Of a DNA stretch of 64,000 nucleotides, positions 1 through 10,501 are shown piece by piece. The stretch is taken from contig NZ_MAYU01000012.1 in the NCBI RefSeq assembly GCF_001685025.1, positions 856,467 to 920,466 on the forward strand, in the 5' to 3' direction. Under the pieces are notes generated by a model. That model was not told the DNA's origin. It was given only the letters and a program-made list of their open reading frames with translations, and searched no databases. This DNA comes from Bacillus sp. FJAT-27225. Its GTDB lineage: Bacteria > Bacillota > Bacilli > Bacillales > Cytobacillaceae. The position numbers were made by a program, and so were the translations under genes. The first letter of the stretch is position 1, and the number at the start of each line of letters is the position of its first letter.

Positions 1-77
1 TCTTCACTGAACACTGGTCCGTCTCTTAATTGTTTTTATAGGATGAATCTCTCTTCGCTGAGCACTGGTCCGTCCTC
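1..77. repeat. Pair of ~25-bp direct repeats
   Basis: Two near-identical words sit at 1-25 and 52-77, sharing the core ACTGGTCCGTC and differing at a few positions. They lie downstream of the uvrA terminator. No gene was recognised between 1 and 190. Confidence 0.5.
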
Positions 78-194
78 AGGACAGGAACTTGAAGGCTTGA
101 CTACATATACATTTGGACATGTCGGGCTAGTGAAAAACTGCTATAACCCTTTCGAGAGTAGCAATAAAGTCCGGTTCGAAGTTACTGATCTCCA

Positions 195-231
195 AAAAAC
201 AGGACCGCACTGATCCAGTGCGGTCCTGTTT
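195..231 (-). terminator. uvrA terminator
   Basis: A perfect inverted repeat (AACAGGACCGCACTG and its complement around a 3-nt loop) is followed, on the minus strand, by a run of T. It lies 11 bp after the uvrA stop codon and should end the csbA/uvrBA transcripts. Confidence 0.9.
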
Positions 232-241
232 ATCTTCACTC

Positions 242-3124
242 TTATTTCGTTTCAGCAGCTTGTTTTTCGGTTGCTTCGATTTGCATGCGCATCCGGTCGC
301 GGTCACGTTCAAGGACGGGCTTCAGGTAGCGGCCTGTATGCGATTCTGGAATCTCCGCAACTTGTTCAGGTGTACCGGTCGCCACAATCGTACCGCCTTT
401 GTCTCCGCCTTCAGGCCCGAGGTCGATGAGGTAGTCGGCAGTCTTGATGACATCTAGGTTGTGCTCAATCACCAACACCGTATCTCCATTCTCGACGAGA
501 CGCTGCAGGACATCGAGCAGGCGTGAAATGTCATCCGCGTGAAGCCCGGTTGTCGGTTCATCAAGGATATACATCGTTTTCCCGTTCGAACGCCTGTGCA
601 ATTCTGATGCGAGCTTCACCCTTTGGGCTTCACCGCCGGACAGGGTTGTCGCCGGCTGGCCAAGCGTGACATAGCCAAGGCCAACATCGGCAATTGTCTG
701 CAGCTTGCGGCTGATCTTCGGATGATTCGAGAAAAATTCTACAGCATCGGCAACTGTCATACCAAGGATGTCAGCAATGCTTTTGCCTTTGTATTTTACC
801 TCTAGTGTTTCACGATTGTATCGTTTCCCATGGCAAACCTCGCAAGGGACGTATACGTCCGGCAGGAAGTGCATCTCAATTTTTATAATTCCGTCGCCCT
901 TACATGCTTCACAGCGGCCTCCCTTAACGTTAAAAGAGAAACGTCCCTTCTGATAGCCGCGCACCTTCGCTTCATTAGTAGAGGCGAACAAATCGCGGAT
1001 ATCATCGAAGACTCCAGTGTAGGTGGCCGGATTGGAACGAGGTGTCCGTCCGATTGGCGACTGGTCAATATCAATGACCTTATCGAGGTGGTCAATTCCC
1101 TTGATGCTCTTGAATGCCCCTGGCTTTGTTTTTGCACGGTGAAGCTTCTGAGCAAGCGATTTATGCAGGATTTCATTCACAAGTGTACTTTTCCCTGAGC
1201 CGGAAACACCTGTTACTGCCTGGAAAACACCGAGTGGGAACTTGACGCTTATGTTCTTCAGGTTATTTTCCGTAGCGCCATTGATCTCCAGATAGCGCCC
1301 ATCAGGCTTGCGTCTTTCGACCGGCAGCGGAATGAACTTTTTACCAGAAAGGTATTGGCCTGTTAAGGAGGCGGGATTGTTCATGACCTCTTCAGGTTTA
1401 CCGATAGCAACAATCTCGCCGCCGTGCGCACCTGCTCCTGGACCGATATCAATCAAGTAGTCGGCAGCAAGCATCGTATCCTCATCGTGTTCAACAACAA
1501 TGAGTGTATTGCCAATGTCCCTCATGCTTTGCAGGGTGCCAATCAACAAGTCGTTGTCACGCTGATGGAGGCCGATCGACGGCTCGTCCAGAATGTAAAG
1601 AACGCCAGTCAGGCGCGAGCCAATCTGGGTCGCAAGCCTGATCCGCTGCGCTTCACCTCCGGATAATGTTCCGGCCGCACGGTTAAGCGTCAAGTAATCA
1701 AGGCCGACATTTTTCAAAAAGCCCAGGCGTTCGCCGATTTCCCTCATCAGCAGTCTGGCAATCTGCAATTCCTTCTCGGTCAGGCTAAGTGAAGAAAAGA
1801 AATCCAAAGCCTCAGCGACGGAATACTCCGTCACTTCACCGATGTGCTGTCCTGAAACCTTGACAGCAAGGGTTTCCCTTTTCAGCCTATAGCCTTTACA
1901 CGTAGGGCAGGCTTGCTGGCCCATGTATTTTTCCATCTGCTCGCGAATCCAGTCCGAGCTAGTATCTTTATAGCGCCGCTCCACATTTCGCAGGACGCCT
2001 TCAAAAACGATATAGCCTTCCTTAACCTGTCCCCAGTCATTTTTATACTTAAAATAAATCTTATCATTTTTCGCACCGTTCAGAATCCGATCCAACTGGT
2101 TCTTGGGAAGATCCTTGACCGGGACATCCATATCAATGCCGTAATGGTTGCAGACTGCCTTCAAAAGTGAAGGATAGTATTGGGACGAAACCGATTCCCA
2201 AGGCGCTATTGCATTCTGGTTCAAGGTCAAGTCCTTGTTAGGGATTACGAGGTCCGGATCGACTTCGGTTTTGGAACCAAGGCCGTCACACTCAGGGCAG
2301 GCACCAAACGGGCTGTTGAACGAGAACATCCTTGGCTCAAGCTCGCCGATTGAAAATCCGCAAATCGGGCAGGCATGATGCTCACTGAACAGGAGCTCTT
2401 CCTCTCCAATGACATCGACAACCGCCTTCCCGCTGCCAAGCCGGAGGGCAGTTTCAAGGGAATCCGCCAGCCTTGCCGCGATTCCTTCTTTGACGACGAC
2501 ACGGTCGACGACAACATCAATTGAGTGTTTTTTATTTTTTTCAAGCGAAATCTCTTCACTTAGGTCTACCATTTCCCCGTCAATACGGACCCGCACAAAA
2601 CCCTGCTTCTTGATATCCTCAAGAACCTGAACCTGCATCCCCTTCCGGCCCGCAACGACAGGGGCAAGAATTTGCATTTTAGTCCGTTCCGGGTATTCCA
2701 TAATCCGGTCAACCATTTGTTCGATCGTCTGCGAGGAAATTTCGATTCCGTGCTCGGGGCAAACCGGCCGGCCGACCCTGGCAAAAAGAAGCCTTAAATA
2801 ATCATAAATTTCAGTGACCGTTCCAACAGTTGACCGCGGGTTGCGGCTTGTGGTCTTCTGGTCAATCGAGATAGCCGGCGAAAGGCCTTCAATTGAATCA
2901 ACATCGGGTTTATCCATCTGGCCGAGGAACATCCTTGCATAGGCGGACAGCGATTCGACATACCTGCGCTGCCCTTCGGCATAAATGGTATCGAATGCAA
3001 GCGAGGACTTTCCGGAACCGGAAAGCCCAGTCACTACGACAAGCTTGTCTCTCGGAATGGTGACATCGATATTTTTCAAATTATGGGCCCTGGCGCCTTT
3101 TACGACAAGTTTATCCAATGCCAT
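242..3124 (-). CDS. uvrA: Excinuclease ABC subunit UvrA
   Basis: This is the DNA damage-recognition ATPase of nucleotide excision repair, which loads UvrB onto lesions as a UvrA2-UvrB complex. The 960-residue length is normal for the family. Two ABC modules are visible: Walker A motifs GLSGSGKSS near the N-terminus and GVSGSGKST near residue 640, and two LSGGEAQR signatures. Two CxxC...CxxC zinc modules are present (CPIC...CPEC near 250 and CEAC...CEVC near 740). The gene starts 7 bp after the uvrB stop, so the two are co-transcribed in the order seen in B. subtilis. It is complete, with no anomaly. This is ordinary backbone. Confidence 0.98.
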   Translation of the reverse strand: MALDKLVVKGARAHNLKNIDVTIPRDKLVVVTGLSGSGKSSLAFDTIYAEGQRRYVESLSAYARMFLGQMDKPDVDSIEGLSPAISIDQKTTSRNPRSTVGTVTEIYDYLRLLFARVGRPVCPEHGIEISSQTIEQMVDRIMEYPERTKMQILAPVVAGRKGMQVQVLEDIKKQGFVRVRIDGEMVDLSEEISLEKNKKHSIDVVVDRVVVKEGIAARLADSLETALRLGSGKAVVDVIGEEELLFSEHHACPICGFSIGELEPRMFSFNSPFGACPECDGLGSKTEVDPDLVIPNKDLTLNQNAIAPWESVSSQYYPSLLKAVCNHYGIDMDVPVKDLPKNQLDRILNGAKNDKIYFKYKNDWGQVKEGYIVFEGVLRNVERRYKDTSSDWIREQMEKYMGQQACPTCKGYRLKRETLAVKVSGQHIGEVTEYSVAEALDFFSSLSLTEKELQIARLLMREIGERLGFLKNVGLDYLTLNRAAGTLSGGEAQRIRLATQIGSRLTGVLYILDEPSIGLHQRDNDLLIGTLQSMRDIGNTLIVVEHDEDTMLAADYLIDIGPGAGAHGGEIVAIGKPEEVMNNPASLTGQYLSGKKFIPLPVERRKPDGRYLEINGATENNLKNISVKFPLGVFQAVTGVSGSGKSTLVNEILHKSLAQKLHRAKTKPGAFKSIKGIDHLDKVIDIDQSPIGRTPRSNPATYTGVFDDIRDLFASTNEAKVRGYQKGRFSFNVKGGRCEACKGDGIIKIEMHFLPDVYVPCEVCHGKRYNRETLEVKYKGKSIADILGMTVADAVEFFSNHPKISRKLQTIADVGLGYVTLGQPATTLSGGEAQRVKLASELHRRSNGKTMYILDEPTTGLHADDISRLLDVLQRLVENGDTVLVIEHNLDVIKTADYLIDLGPEGGDKGGTIVATGTPEQVAEIPESHTGRYLKPVLERDRDRMRMQIEATEKQAAETK

Positions 3125-3131
3125 TCTTCTG

Positions 3132-5108
3132 TCATCCTTCCGCTTTTAACTCTAATATCAAATCACGAAGCTCGGCTGCGCGCTCAAAGTTAAGCGCCTT
3201 TGCAGCTTCCTTCATTTCTTTTTCCATTTGAGCGATTACGCGCTCACGATCTTTCTTGGCCAGCTTGGCTAGCGAGGCTGTTGCTGAGTACTCCTCGGTT
3301 TCTTCTGCCGCCTGGGTGGCACGGATTGCCTCGCGGATATCTTTTTGGATCGTTGTCGGCGTAATTCCGTGTTTCTCGTTGTATTCCTCCTGAATGGCGC
3401 GGCGGCGCTTTGTTTCCTCAATTGCAATCTGCATCGAGTTGGTTATTTTATCCGCATACATAATGACATGTCCATTCGAATTCCTTGCCGCGCGTCCAAT
3501 CGTCTGAATCAGCGAGCGTTCGGAACGGAGGAAGCCTTCCTTGTCGGCATCAAGAATTCCAATCAGCGATACTTCAGGAATATCGAGTCCTTCCCTTAGG
3601 AGGTTAATACCGACTAGGACATCGTATTTCCCAAGCCGAAGTTCGCGAATGATTTCTATCCGCTCAAGCGTCTTGATTTCGGAATGCAGGTAATTAACCT
3701 TAATGCCGATTTCCTTCAGGTAATCAGTCAGGTCCTCGGACATTTTTTTCGTTAGTGTTGTAATCAGGACACGCTCATTCCGGGCGACACGCTCATTGAT
3801 TTCAGCAATCAAGTCGTCAATCTGGCCTTCGATTGGGCGGACATCGATTGTCGGATCCAACAGGCCAGTCGGACGGATGATCTGCTCGACCATCTCCGGC
3901 GTATGTTCGATTTCATATGGCCCAGGTGTTGCGGAAACGTTGATCATCTGCCTGATATGCTTCTCGAATTCCTCAAACATGAGCGGGCGGTTATCCAGCG
4001 CGGACGGCAGGCGGAAGCCATGGTCAACAAGCACCTGTTTCCTCGCCTTGTCTCCATTAAACATACCCCTGATTTGCGGCAGCGTAACATGCGACTCGTC
4101 TATAACAAGCAGGAAATCATCCGGGAAGTAATCAAGAAGAGTATAAGGAGTTGAGCCCGGCGGCCTAAGCGTCAGGTGGCGGGAGTAGTTCTCGATTCCC
4201 GAGCAAAAGCCCATTTCCCTCATCATTTCAAGGTCATACCTTGTCCGTTGTTCAAGCCTTTGTGCTTCGAGCAGCTTCTCTTCAGATCTCAGTTCTTCCA
4301 ACCGTTCCTCAAGCTCGGCCTCAATGTTTTGAATGGCGAGGCGAAGCTTTTCTTCACGGGTTACGAAGTGGGAAGCCGGGAAGATGGCGATGTGGTTTCG
4401 TTCACCGAGTATTTCTCCGGTCAATGCATCCACTTCACGGATACGGTCAATCTCATCTCCGAAAAATTCCACCCGGACACAGTGCTCATCGCGCGATACC
4501 GGGAATATCTCGATAACATCGCCGCGAACCCTGAATGTCCCGCGCTTAAAGTCAATATCATTCCTCGCATACTGGATATCAACCAGCCTGCGGAGAAGCT
4601 TGTTCCGTTCAATTTCCATCCCGGTCCTGAGGCTGAGTACCATCTCACCATACTCCTCAGGAGAACCGAGGCCGTAGATGCAAGAAACGGATGCAATGAT
4701 GATGACATCCTTGCGCTCGAACAAAGCAGATGTCGCCGAGTGGCGCAGCTTGTCAATCTCGTCGTTGATGCTCGCATCTTTTTCTATAAATGTATCTGTC
4801 GAGGGCACATAGGCCTCTGGCTGATAATAATCGTAGTAACTGACAAAGTATTCAACAGCGTTGTTCGGAAAAAATTCCTTGAATTCACTGTAGAGCTGTC
4901 CGGCAAGCGTCTTGTTATGGGCAATGACAAGCGTCGGCTTGTTCACTTCTTTTATGACATTGGAAACCGTGAACGTCTTGCCGGTACCAGTCGCCCCGAG
5001 CAGTGTCTGGACACGCTTGCCTTTATAAATTCCGTCCACCAGCTTTTCAATGGCTTTCGGTTGGTCTCCCTGTGGCGAATACTTGGACACTAGCTCAAAT
5101 TTTTTCAC
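3132..5108 (-). CDS. uvrB: Excinuclease ABC subunit UvrB
   Basis: UvrB is the helicase-like core of nucleotide excision repair. It takes over the lesion from UvrA and recruits UvrC. Motifs seen are Walker A GATGTGKT, the beta-hairpin [12 protein letters not shown] that threads the DNA strand, DESH in motif II, and a C-terminal UVR motif ([11 protein letters not shown]) that binds UvrC. I prefer the GTG at 5108 as start because GGAGG precedes it at normal spacing. It gives 658 residues, close to B. subtilis UvrB. A longer reading would begin at 5123 without a good ribosome site. A LexA-like box about 190 bp upstream suggests SOS control. Confidence 0.97.
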   Translation of the reverse strand: MKKFELVSKYSPQGDQPKAIEKLVDGIYKGKRVQTLLGATGTGKTFTVSNVIKEVNKPTLVIAHNKTLAGQLYSEFKEFFPNNAVEYFVSYYDYYQPEAYVPSTDTFIEKDASINDEIDKLRHSATSALFERKDVIIIASVSCIYGLGSPEEYGEMVLSLRTGMEIERNKLLRRLVDIQYARNDIDFKRGTFRVRGDVIEIFPVSRDEHCVRVEFFGDEIDRIREVDALTGEILGERNHIAIFPASHFVTREEKLRLAIQNIEAELEERLEELRSEEKLLEAQRLEQRTRYDLEMMREMGFCSGIENYSRHLTLRPPGSTPYTLLDYFPDDFLLVIDESHVTLPQIRGMFNGDKARKQVLVDHGFRLPSALDNRPLMFEEFEKHIRQMINVSATPGPYEIEHTPEMVEQIIRPTGLLDPTIDVRPIEGQIDDLIAEINERVARNERVLITTLTKKMSEDLTDYLKEIGIKVNYLHSEIKTLERIEIIRELRLGKYDVLVGINLLREGLDIPEVSLIGILDADKEGFLRSERSLIQTIGRAARNSNGHVIMYADKITNSMQIAIEETKRRRAIQEEYNEKHGITPTTIQKDIREAIRATQAAEETEEYSATASLAKLAKKDRERVIAQMEKEMKEAAKALNFERAAELRDLILELKAEG

Positions 5109-5296
5109 ATTCCTGCCCTCCAATAGTCAAAGTGAAACCCCGCAAAGGGGGACGGTTCTCGTTTGTTGAAAAATCTTTCCCCGGCATAGCAGGGAAAGGC
5201 AACTAAAAGGATGCCCGAATTTACAATCCCGGCATTGTTCCCAAAACTTATATTAACCATTCTACCACAAACTGTATAAAAGTAACCAATAATATA

Positions 5297-5310
5297 CGAA
5301 CAAATATTCG
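5297..5310. promoter_or_regulatory. LexA (DinR) box candidate for uvrBA
   Basis: CGAACAAATATTCG matches the Bacillus SOS box consensus CGAAC-N4-GTTCG with one mismatch. It overlaps the -35 region of the likely uvrB promoter. uvrBA is a known LexA target in B. subtilis, which supports the call. Confidence 0.65.
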
Positions 5311-5512
5311 ATTGGTTTCGAGTTTTTTTGCCTAATTAAGGAAACAACCTGCAATGGAACGGTTTTTGATACTGGTTTTCCAAACCTTGCAGGATGAGGG
5401 TTCCAGACACATGGCGAGCTTACTATGCGCTTCCGCACAGAAATAGCTTTTCCCAGCAATTGGCGGACGTTCAACCGCCTTAAAATGTATGTTAGCCAAC
5501 TTTTTTGGCAAC

Positions 5513-5541
5513 AAAAAACCCGAGGGAGAGTTCCACACGGG
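5513..5541 (-). terminator. csbA terminator
   Basis: A CCCG/CGGG stem is followed by TTTTTT on the minus strand, directly after the csbA stop. It is a short stem, and read-through into uvrBA is possible. Confidence 0.6.
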
Positions 5542-5542
5542 A

Positions 5543-5785
5543 TTATGTTTGCTTGCCGGACAATTTCGGCTTAAGGTATGAGGCTGCCCAAAAACCCACT
5601 GTCAGCGAGAAGGCGTCGACAACAATCAGCCCCCAGCTGTCGGTGTAGCCTTTATAAACAGAGGCTGCAATCAGGGCAACTGTCAGGACAAGGCCAATAA
5701 CCCGGCTGTAGGTAACGCGGGAAAACAGGAGAACTGTCAGCCCAGGCAAGAAGAGTGCGGCTACATATTTAATCACCTTTTCCAC
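5543..5785 (-). CDS. csbA: General stress protein CsbA
   Basis: This is an 80-residue integral membrane protein with three hydrophobic stretches (about residues 6-22, 28-42 and 52-70). Length, sequence pattern and position in front of uvrBA match B. subtilis CsbA, a sigma-B-controlled membrane protein of unknown biochemical role. It begins with GTG after AGGAAAG. I looked for a sigma-B promoter just upstream and did not find a convincing one. Confidence 0.85.
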   Translation of the reverse strand: MEKVIKYVAALFLPGLTVLLFSRVTYSRVIGLVLTVALIAASVYKGYTDSWGLIVVDAFSLTVGFWAASYLKPKLSGKQT

Positions 5786-5907
5786 TTCGCTTTCCTAAGA
5801 ATCGAATCTTCTTTAGCTTTGGCGCTTATCGTCCTTAGTGGCTCCCCACGGCAGAAATTGGCTCGTTTGAGGAGTTCCAGTCCATGTGCCGTTAATTGAA
5901 CACATTT

Positions 5908-6753
5908 TTAGTACCATTTTACTTTCGCCAGAGCGGCACCAAGGTTTGGTTCAATCTGTGTATCCCTAAACGTAATTTCTTCCAAAATCGCAGACTGAGC
6001 CACTTCCGGCCGCATGCCGGACAAAATCGTTTTGACGCCAAGCAAATTGAGTCCTTTAATCACCTTGGACAACTCACAAGAGGCAACAGCATCCATTTCA
6101 GGTACACCTGACAAGTCGATATACAACTGAGTAATCCGCATTCTTGAGCTCTGGGTCAGGACCGATTCGATAATGGCACGAGCCCGCTCAACATCTATTT
6201 TGCCGATAAGCGGCATGACGCCGATGCTACCGGCAATCGGTATAATCGGAGCACTTAGTTCCAGAATAATATTTTCCTGTTCAGATAGAAGGTTATCATT
6301 AACTTCATGATAATGGTCTGAAAATAGTTCAATCACTCTATCAAAAGCTATATTAATTTTTTTTAACCACCGGAAAATATCTCCTTGCTGAATTTCAAGG
6401 TTTTGATTTTCAACAGCGAACTTTTCGATAAAATCCAAAAAAACACCCCGGAAAATTCCGAATTGCTTCAAGATAAGATGCAGCGGGACACCCGAATTGA
6501 CGCGGTCTTCAGCAACCATCTTTGTCCATGGAATCAGGCCTTCCTTGTAGGGCTCTTCTTCCTCTATAAAAACTTTCGAAATAGTAGTATTGAATTGTTT
6601 ATTTTGCTCGCGGAGCTTCAGGACTAATTCCGGTGCTGCATCACTCGAGTATAGCGATCCTGTTTCCTTACTCCTCCGGCTAAGCCATTCATCGGTCATA
6701 TCCGAGGAATGAGACAGTAGGTATTCATAAAGGGCCTGGTCTTTTGTTATCAC
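5908..6753 (-). CDS. RsbR-like STAS stressosome protein
   Basis: The 281-residue protein has an N-terminal helical sensor-type region (about 1-160) and a C-terminal STAS domain (about 165-275), the architecture of RsbR paralogues that form stressosomes with RsbS and RsbT and control sigma-B. The STAS ending LLGVKTILSGMRPEVAQS is typical of RsbR. In RsbR the regulatory Thr lies in a DT motif of the STAS core (inferred from the SpoIIAA Asp-Ser site). Here the same place reads PEMDAVAS, so the residue is Ala. The second family phosphosite was not located with certainty. It starts with GTG after GGAGG. It stands alone, with no rsbS or rsbT beside it. Confidence 0.85.
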   Translation of the reverse strand: MITKDQALYEYLLSHSSDMTDEWLSRRSKETGSLYSSDAAPELVLKLREQNKQFNTTISKVFIEEEEPYKEGLIPWTKMVAEDRVNSGVPLHLILKQFGIFRGVFLDFIEKFAVENQNLEIQQGDIFRWLKKINIAFDRVIELFSDHYHEVNDNLLSEQENIILELSAPIIPIAGSIGVMPLIGKIDVERARAIIESVLTQSSRMRITQLYIDLSGVPEMDAVASCELSKVIKGLNLLGVKTILSGMRPEVAQSAILEEITFRDTQIEPNLGAALAKVKWY

Positions 6754-6987
6754 TTAATTCCTCCGCCATTTTATTCGCTTTCACGTATTTATCATACATG
6801 AAAATCGATTACAATGCATATATGCAGATTTACTGGTTTCGGCTTGGCGGAAGATGAGTAAAGGGTAGGTAAGGTGAAACTTCCATCAGTGGTACCTTCT
6901 ACTGATCGGACATTTAAGGACAGTTCCCTCTGAATAAGGCGTACTGACCCTAAATGCGGGAAAACCATGCTGAATGGAGGTATATTT

Positions 6988-7722
6988 TTGGAAGATATAG
7001 TGAAAGTAACAGCGCACAGGCCTTATCCGCTGCCGGATTTGCCTTGGATGATGACCCAGACATGGGAGAATTTGCTGTTCTTGCATTGGCCGATTCCCGC
7101 TGACCAATTGAGGGCGCATGTTCCCGAACAGCTTGAATTGGACACATGGGAAGGCCAGGCCTGGCTGACGATTTCGCCTTTTCAGGTCAAGCACCAGCGC
7201 TTCAGGATATTACCGGAAATTCCGCTTTTAAATGAATACCTTGAATTGAATGTGAGGACATACGTAAAGCATGGCGGAAAAGGCGGCGTCTATTTCTTTT
7301 CACTTGATGCCAATTTGGCGCCCGCAGTATTGGCTGCAAATGGGCTGCTTGCGCTTCCTTATAAAAATGCCGATATGGAATTCAAACAGGCTGAGGATGC
7401 TTTTATTTTCACAAACAAAAGATTGTCTGCCGAGGATGGATTCGGGGAATTCAAAGCTATTTACAAGCCTGAAACAGAGCCTGCCTTGTGCGGTCCTGGA
7501 TCGCTTGAACACTGGCTGGTTGAACGGTATTGCTTGTTCACAACACGGAACGGGAAGGTGCTGCGCGGCGATATCCACCACTTGCCATGGGATGTGTCAA
7601 CAGCATCTGCTGATGTCGGCGTCAATACGATGAGCCCTGTTCCGTTAAACGGTGCCCCAATTATTCAGTTTTGCAAATCAAAAAAAGTGCTCATGTTTCC
7701 GTTTGTAGAAGAAGAAATGTAG
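6988..7722 (+). CDS. DUF2071 family protein (YqjF-like)
   Basis: This is a roughly 244-residue protein of the DUF2071/YqjF family, whose biochemical function is not established. Family features are RPYPLPDLPWMMTQTWENL near the start and HWPIPADQLRAHVPEQLELD. I start it at TTG 6988 because GGAGG lies 7 bp upstream (6976-6980). An in-frame ATG at 6967 would place that ribosome site inside the gene. It is a single-gene unit on the plus strand, divergent from the RsbR-like gene. B. subtilis YqjF is likewise uncharacterised. Confidence 0.85.
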   Translation: MEDIVKVTAHRPYPLPDLPWMMTQTWENLLFLHWPIPADQLRAHVPEQLELDTWEGQAWLTISPFQVKHQRFRILPEIPLLNEYLELNVRTYVKHGGKGGVYFFSLDANLAPAVLAANGLLALPYKNADMEFKQAEDAFIFTNKRLSAEDGFGEFKAIYKPETEPALCGPGSLEHWLVERYCLFTTRNGKVLRGDIHHLPWDVSTASADVGVNTMSPVPLNGAPIIQFCKSKKVLMFPFVEEEM

Positions 7723-7807
7723 GTTGCTTGTATTTGAGAGTGAAGTGCCAAGGTGAACTTGCGGCGAGGTTGCCAGTTTATACTCTTCCCGAAAATTTGA
7801 AGCCGCT

Positions 7808-7922
7808 ATCCGTAAATTCAAAGTAATTTCCCGTAATTTTTCAAATTTTCCCGTAAATTCAAAGCAGTTTCCCGTAAATTTTTCAAGTTTTCCCGTAAAT
7901 TTAAATCAGTTACTAGTAAATC
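7808..7922. repeat. ~20-21-bp degenerate array, word CCCGTAAATT
   Basis: The word TTTCCCGTAAATT recurs at about 7810, 7830, 7850, 7871 and 7892, with a diverged copy near 7912, so the period is 20-21 bp. Spacing bases alternate between TTCAAAG and TTTTCAA types. The whole gap 7723-8130 has no other gene. A hairpin near 8018-8052 (GCACCCctatatcaatgaGGGTGC then T-rich) may be a terminator. Confidence 0.7.
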
Positions 7923-8132
7923 CGACCATCTACCAATAGATTTTCAAACAATCTAGTAAAAGCAAGTAAGCCTATTTAACATGGATTAAGCCGCTGCAAT
8001 CAATTTAAATGTACGTTCCAGCACCCCTATATCAATGAGGGTGCTTTTTCAATAAAAATTCCCAAAAATATGAAACTATTTCAATTCTATTACGACAAAC
8101 AAAATGGAAGTTAATGAACTATTAAAGGAGAA

Positions 8133-8495
8133 GTGGCGTTTCCAATGTTTTACCGCAGGAAATCCTATATTGTTAAAAATGACTTTGTTGATTCCCTAAA
8201 TACGTTATTCAATGACTATTCGTTTTTGAAAAGGCTCCATTATGGTGCCCGGCTGACAGGCCGCTGGATGGTCCCGATTGATGCCGAGACAACTGAAATC
8301 TTCTCAATCTGGGAATATGATAATTTCGAATCGTTCCTGGAAATAGAAGCGACAATCCGCGAAGACGAGGATCATCTGCAGCAGGTCAATTCCTGGTACG
8401 ATGCATATGGCGGCAAGGACTATGTGTACAAGCAATATATTGTTGAAGTCCGAGATGAGCAAATCCGGCCGACATTCTATCAATATGTACATTAA
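8133..8495 (+). CDS. NIPSNAP family protein
   Basis: The product is a small alpha/beta-barrel type protein of 116-120 residues with the NIPSNAP pattern: MFYRRKSYIV at the start, then WEYDNFESFLEIEATIREDEDH. The function of bacterial NIPSNAP proteins is unclear. Two starts are possible, GTG 8133 (only 2 bp from AAAGGAG) or ATG 8145 (14 bp away). The family usually begins with the MFY-type strand, which favours 8145, but neither spacing is ideal. It has no operon partners. Confidence 0.75.
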   Translation: MAFPMFYRRKSYIVKNDFVDSLNTLFNDYSFLKRLHYGARLTGRWMVPIDAETTEIFSIWEYDNFESFLEIEATIREDEDHLQQVNSWYDAYGGKDYVYKQYIVEVRDEQIRPTFYQYVH

Positions 8496-8546
8496 AATCG
8501 AGGGCTTTTAGTGAACGTTCAGAAGCTTCGAAGCTGAAAATAATAA

Positions 8547-8579
8547 AAGGGAGAGACAACACGGATGCTGTCCCTCCCC
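8547..8579 (-). terminator. spoVAF terminator
   Basis: A GGGAGAGACA/TGTCCCTCCC stem with one mismatch is followed on the minus strand by CTTTTATTATTTT. It lies about 190 bp past the spoVAF stop. Nothing else was found between 8496 and 8765. Confidence 0.65.
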
Positions 8580-8765
8580 CCTGGCTGGCAAAGCAAGGTT
8601 GCCATTACGAATTATATAACTGAACAGGCTTGAATATGACTGCCTTCCTATTTTCATAACGAGAGGCACCTGAGTACAACTAATTACTGCACAGATCGCT
8701 ACTAGCACTAAAGTGGAGCTAGCAACGCCTCTAAAGTCCTCCTCACAAATAACCTAAAACCCGAT

Positions 8766-10226
8766 TTACCGGTCAGGATCTTTTGGCTTTAAGATTTCAG
8801 GCCGCTTGGGTTGAAGCGGAATCGGTGATCTGAGCAAAATATCCTTGAACCCCTTAAAATTAAAGGGTATGAACGGCCACATATACGGAACCCCAAAGCT
8901 TTTCATCCTGGAAAGATAAATCACCACGAGTGCGAAGCCGACAACCAATCCAAGCGTGTGGAACAAAGCTGTGGAAATGAGCAAAAATAAGCGGACAAGC
9001 CGATTGGCAAGGCTCAGCTCATAGCTGGGGGTCGAAAAGGTTCCGATTGCAGCAAGCGCCAAATAAAGGATGACTTCATTTGTGAGCAATCCCACCTCGA
9101 CAGCCACCTGGCCAATCATCAGCGCAGCCACTAGGCCAAGTGCGGTGGCCAGCGATGTCGGTGTATGAATGGCGGCCATCCGCAGCATATCAATCCCGAC
9201 TTCAATCAGCAGAAATTGCAGGAACAACGGAATTTTTCCAGGGTCGTTCGGACCGATAAAATCCATACTTTTCGGTACCAGGCTTGGGTCGATTGCCAGA
9301 AGGTACCAGAGCGGCAGCAGAAACAAGGATGCCCAAACCGCTAGAAATCGCACCAGCCTTAAGTAAGCACCGACAAGCGGCTTGTTCCGGTACTCCTCCG
9401 CATGCTGTAAATGGTGCCAGTAGGACGTCGGCGCAATCATCGCGCTCGGTGACCCGTCGACAATCAGGCAAACATGCCCTTCATACAGATGGGCCGCTAA
9501 TGTATCGGGCCGCTCTGTATACCGGACCGCCGGGAACGGGTTCCACTTGCTTCCGGTAATGAACTCCTCGACAGTCTTCTCCGCCATCGGCAGCCCATCC
9601 GTATCAATTTTCGAAAGCCTATCCTCGAGCTTTTTTACTAAATCGTGATCGGCAATGTCGTCAATATAGCAAATGACCATGTCAGTCTTTGAACGGCGTC
9701 CCACCTGCAGATACTTCATTCGCAGCGTCCGATCGCGCACCCTTCTTCTAATCAGTGCTGTATTGAATACAATCGTCTCAACGAATCCATCACGCGAGCC
9801 GCGGACAACCCGTTCTGTATCGGGCTCTTCAGGACCCCTGACCGGATATGTACGTGCATCAATCAAAATAATTTCCGATTCGCCGTCAATGACGAGAGCA
9901 GTTGGCCCTGCCAATACCATGTCGACAGCCTTATCAAGGTCATCAGTCGAATCGAGCTCAACATACGGGATATAGGACTGCATCATTTTTTTAATGGTTG
10001 AGGATTGGAGCTCATTCTGCTTCAGGTTCGCCATGAATTTTTGAAGCAGATGCAGCATGTCATCCTTTATAAGGCCATCAATCATGAACAAACTCATCTT
10101 TTTCCCGGAGTACTCGACATCCAGGTGAATGACGTCAAAACTGTCTCCCACTCCAAGCTCTCTTTTTAAAAAAGTAACATTCGCCTCAAGGCTCGTGCTA
10201 ACTTTATTCTTTACTTCCGCTTCCAT
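8766..10226 (-). CDS. spoVAF: Stage V sporulation protein AF (GerA-type)
   Basis: This is a GerAA-family membrane protein made in the forespore and associated with spore germination and dipicolinate channel function. A soluble N-terminal part (about 1-270) is followed by several membrane segments. The region around MRAAIHTPTSL-like LRMAAIHTPTSLATALGL and TFSTPSYELSLANRLVRL is the most conserved part of SpoVAF. I chose ATG 10226 (486 residues) because GAGGTGG lies just upstream and the length matches B. subtilis SpoVAF (about 490). The frame stays open to 10325, but without a ribosome site. It stands apart from any spoVA operon, since no spoVAA-AE genes are nearby. Confidence 0.85.
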   Translation of the reverse strand: MEAEVKNKVSTSLEANVTFLKRELGVGDSFDVIHLDVEYSGKKMSLFMIDGLIKDDMLHLLQKFMANLKQNELQSSTIKKMMQSYIPYVELDSTDDLDKAVDMVLAGPTALVIDGESEIILIDARTYPVRGPEEPDTERVVRGSRDGFVETIVFNTALIRRRVRDRTLRMKYLQVGRRSKTDMVICYIDDIADHDLVKKLEDRLSKIDTDGLPMAEKTVEEFITGSKWNPFPAVRYTERPDTLAAHLYEGHVCLIVDGSPSAMIAPTSYWHHLQHAEEYRNKPLVGAYLRLVRFLAVWASLFLLPLWYLLAIDPSLVPKSMDFIGPNDPGKIPLFLQFLLIEVGIDMLRMAAIHTPTSLATALGLVAALMIGQVAVEVGLLTNEVILYLALAAIGTFSTPSYELSLANRLVRLFLLISTALFHTLGLVVGFALVVIYLSRMKSFGVPYMWPFIPFNFKGFKDILLRSPIPLQPKRPEILKPKDPDR

Positions 10227-10463
10227 TTCCCACCTCGGCATACCGCATGCATCATGCATGCCAGTTTTTCCATCAACTACCACCCATCTTAGCCATTGAG
10301 GTGAGGAGATATACTTGGTATACAAAACGGTTTCTTGTAATGAACTGAACGATTCTCATCTCCAAATCCAGCCATCAACGTGGATGACCCAGCGAATGAT
10401 TAGTGCCAAGGTAGAATTTTTTGGATTTTTTGTGAAAAAGTAAACACAAGTAAAGCAGTAAGC

Positions 10464-10469
10464 TATAAT
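10464..10469 (+). promoter_or_regulatory. Likely -10 of the cueP promoter
   Basis: TATAAT lies 33 bp before the cueP start. The -35 region is weak. No CsoR-type box was found nearby, so copper control of this gene cannot be claimed from the sequence. Confidence 0.4.
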
Positions 10470-10501
10470 GGCTTTAGTAAAAACAAAGAGGAGTGGATCC
10501 A

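Larger units (their letters stand above)
5109..5542. other. Intergenic region csbA-uvrB
   Basis: This stretch holds the csbA terminator, a LexA-type box and the probable uvrB promoter on the minus strand: TTGTTC, 17 bp, TTTATA, overlapping the LexA box. Near 5145-5160 it also has a GGGGGACGGTTCTC word, similar to one near 24950. Short open frames on the minus strand between 5262 and 5538 have no ribosome site or recognisable similarity and I do not call them genes. Confidence 0.5.

Noticed and set aside
4176-5093. Long plus-strand frame opposite uvrB
   Set aside because: It is an antisense shadow of uvrB codon usage, without its own signals. The same applies to the plus-strand frame opposite copA (14282-15400).
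5262-5538. Two short minus-strand frames between csbA and uvrB
   Set aside because: They overlap the promoter/LexA region, lack ribosome sites and show no family pattern.
10227-10325. Longer SpoVAF start
   Set aside because: The added 33 codons have no ribosome site and exceed the family length, while ATG 10226 has GAGGTGG in front.
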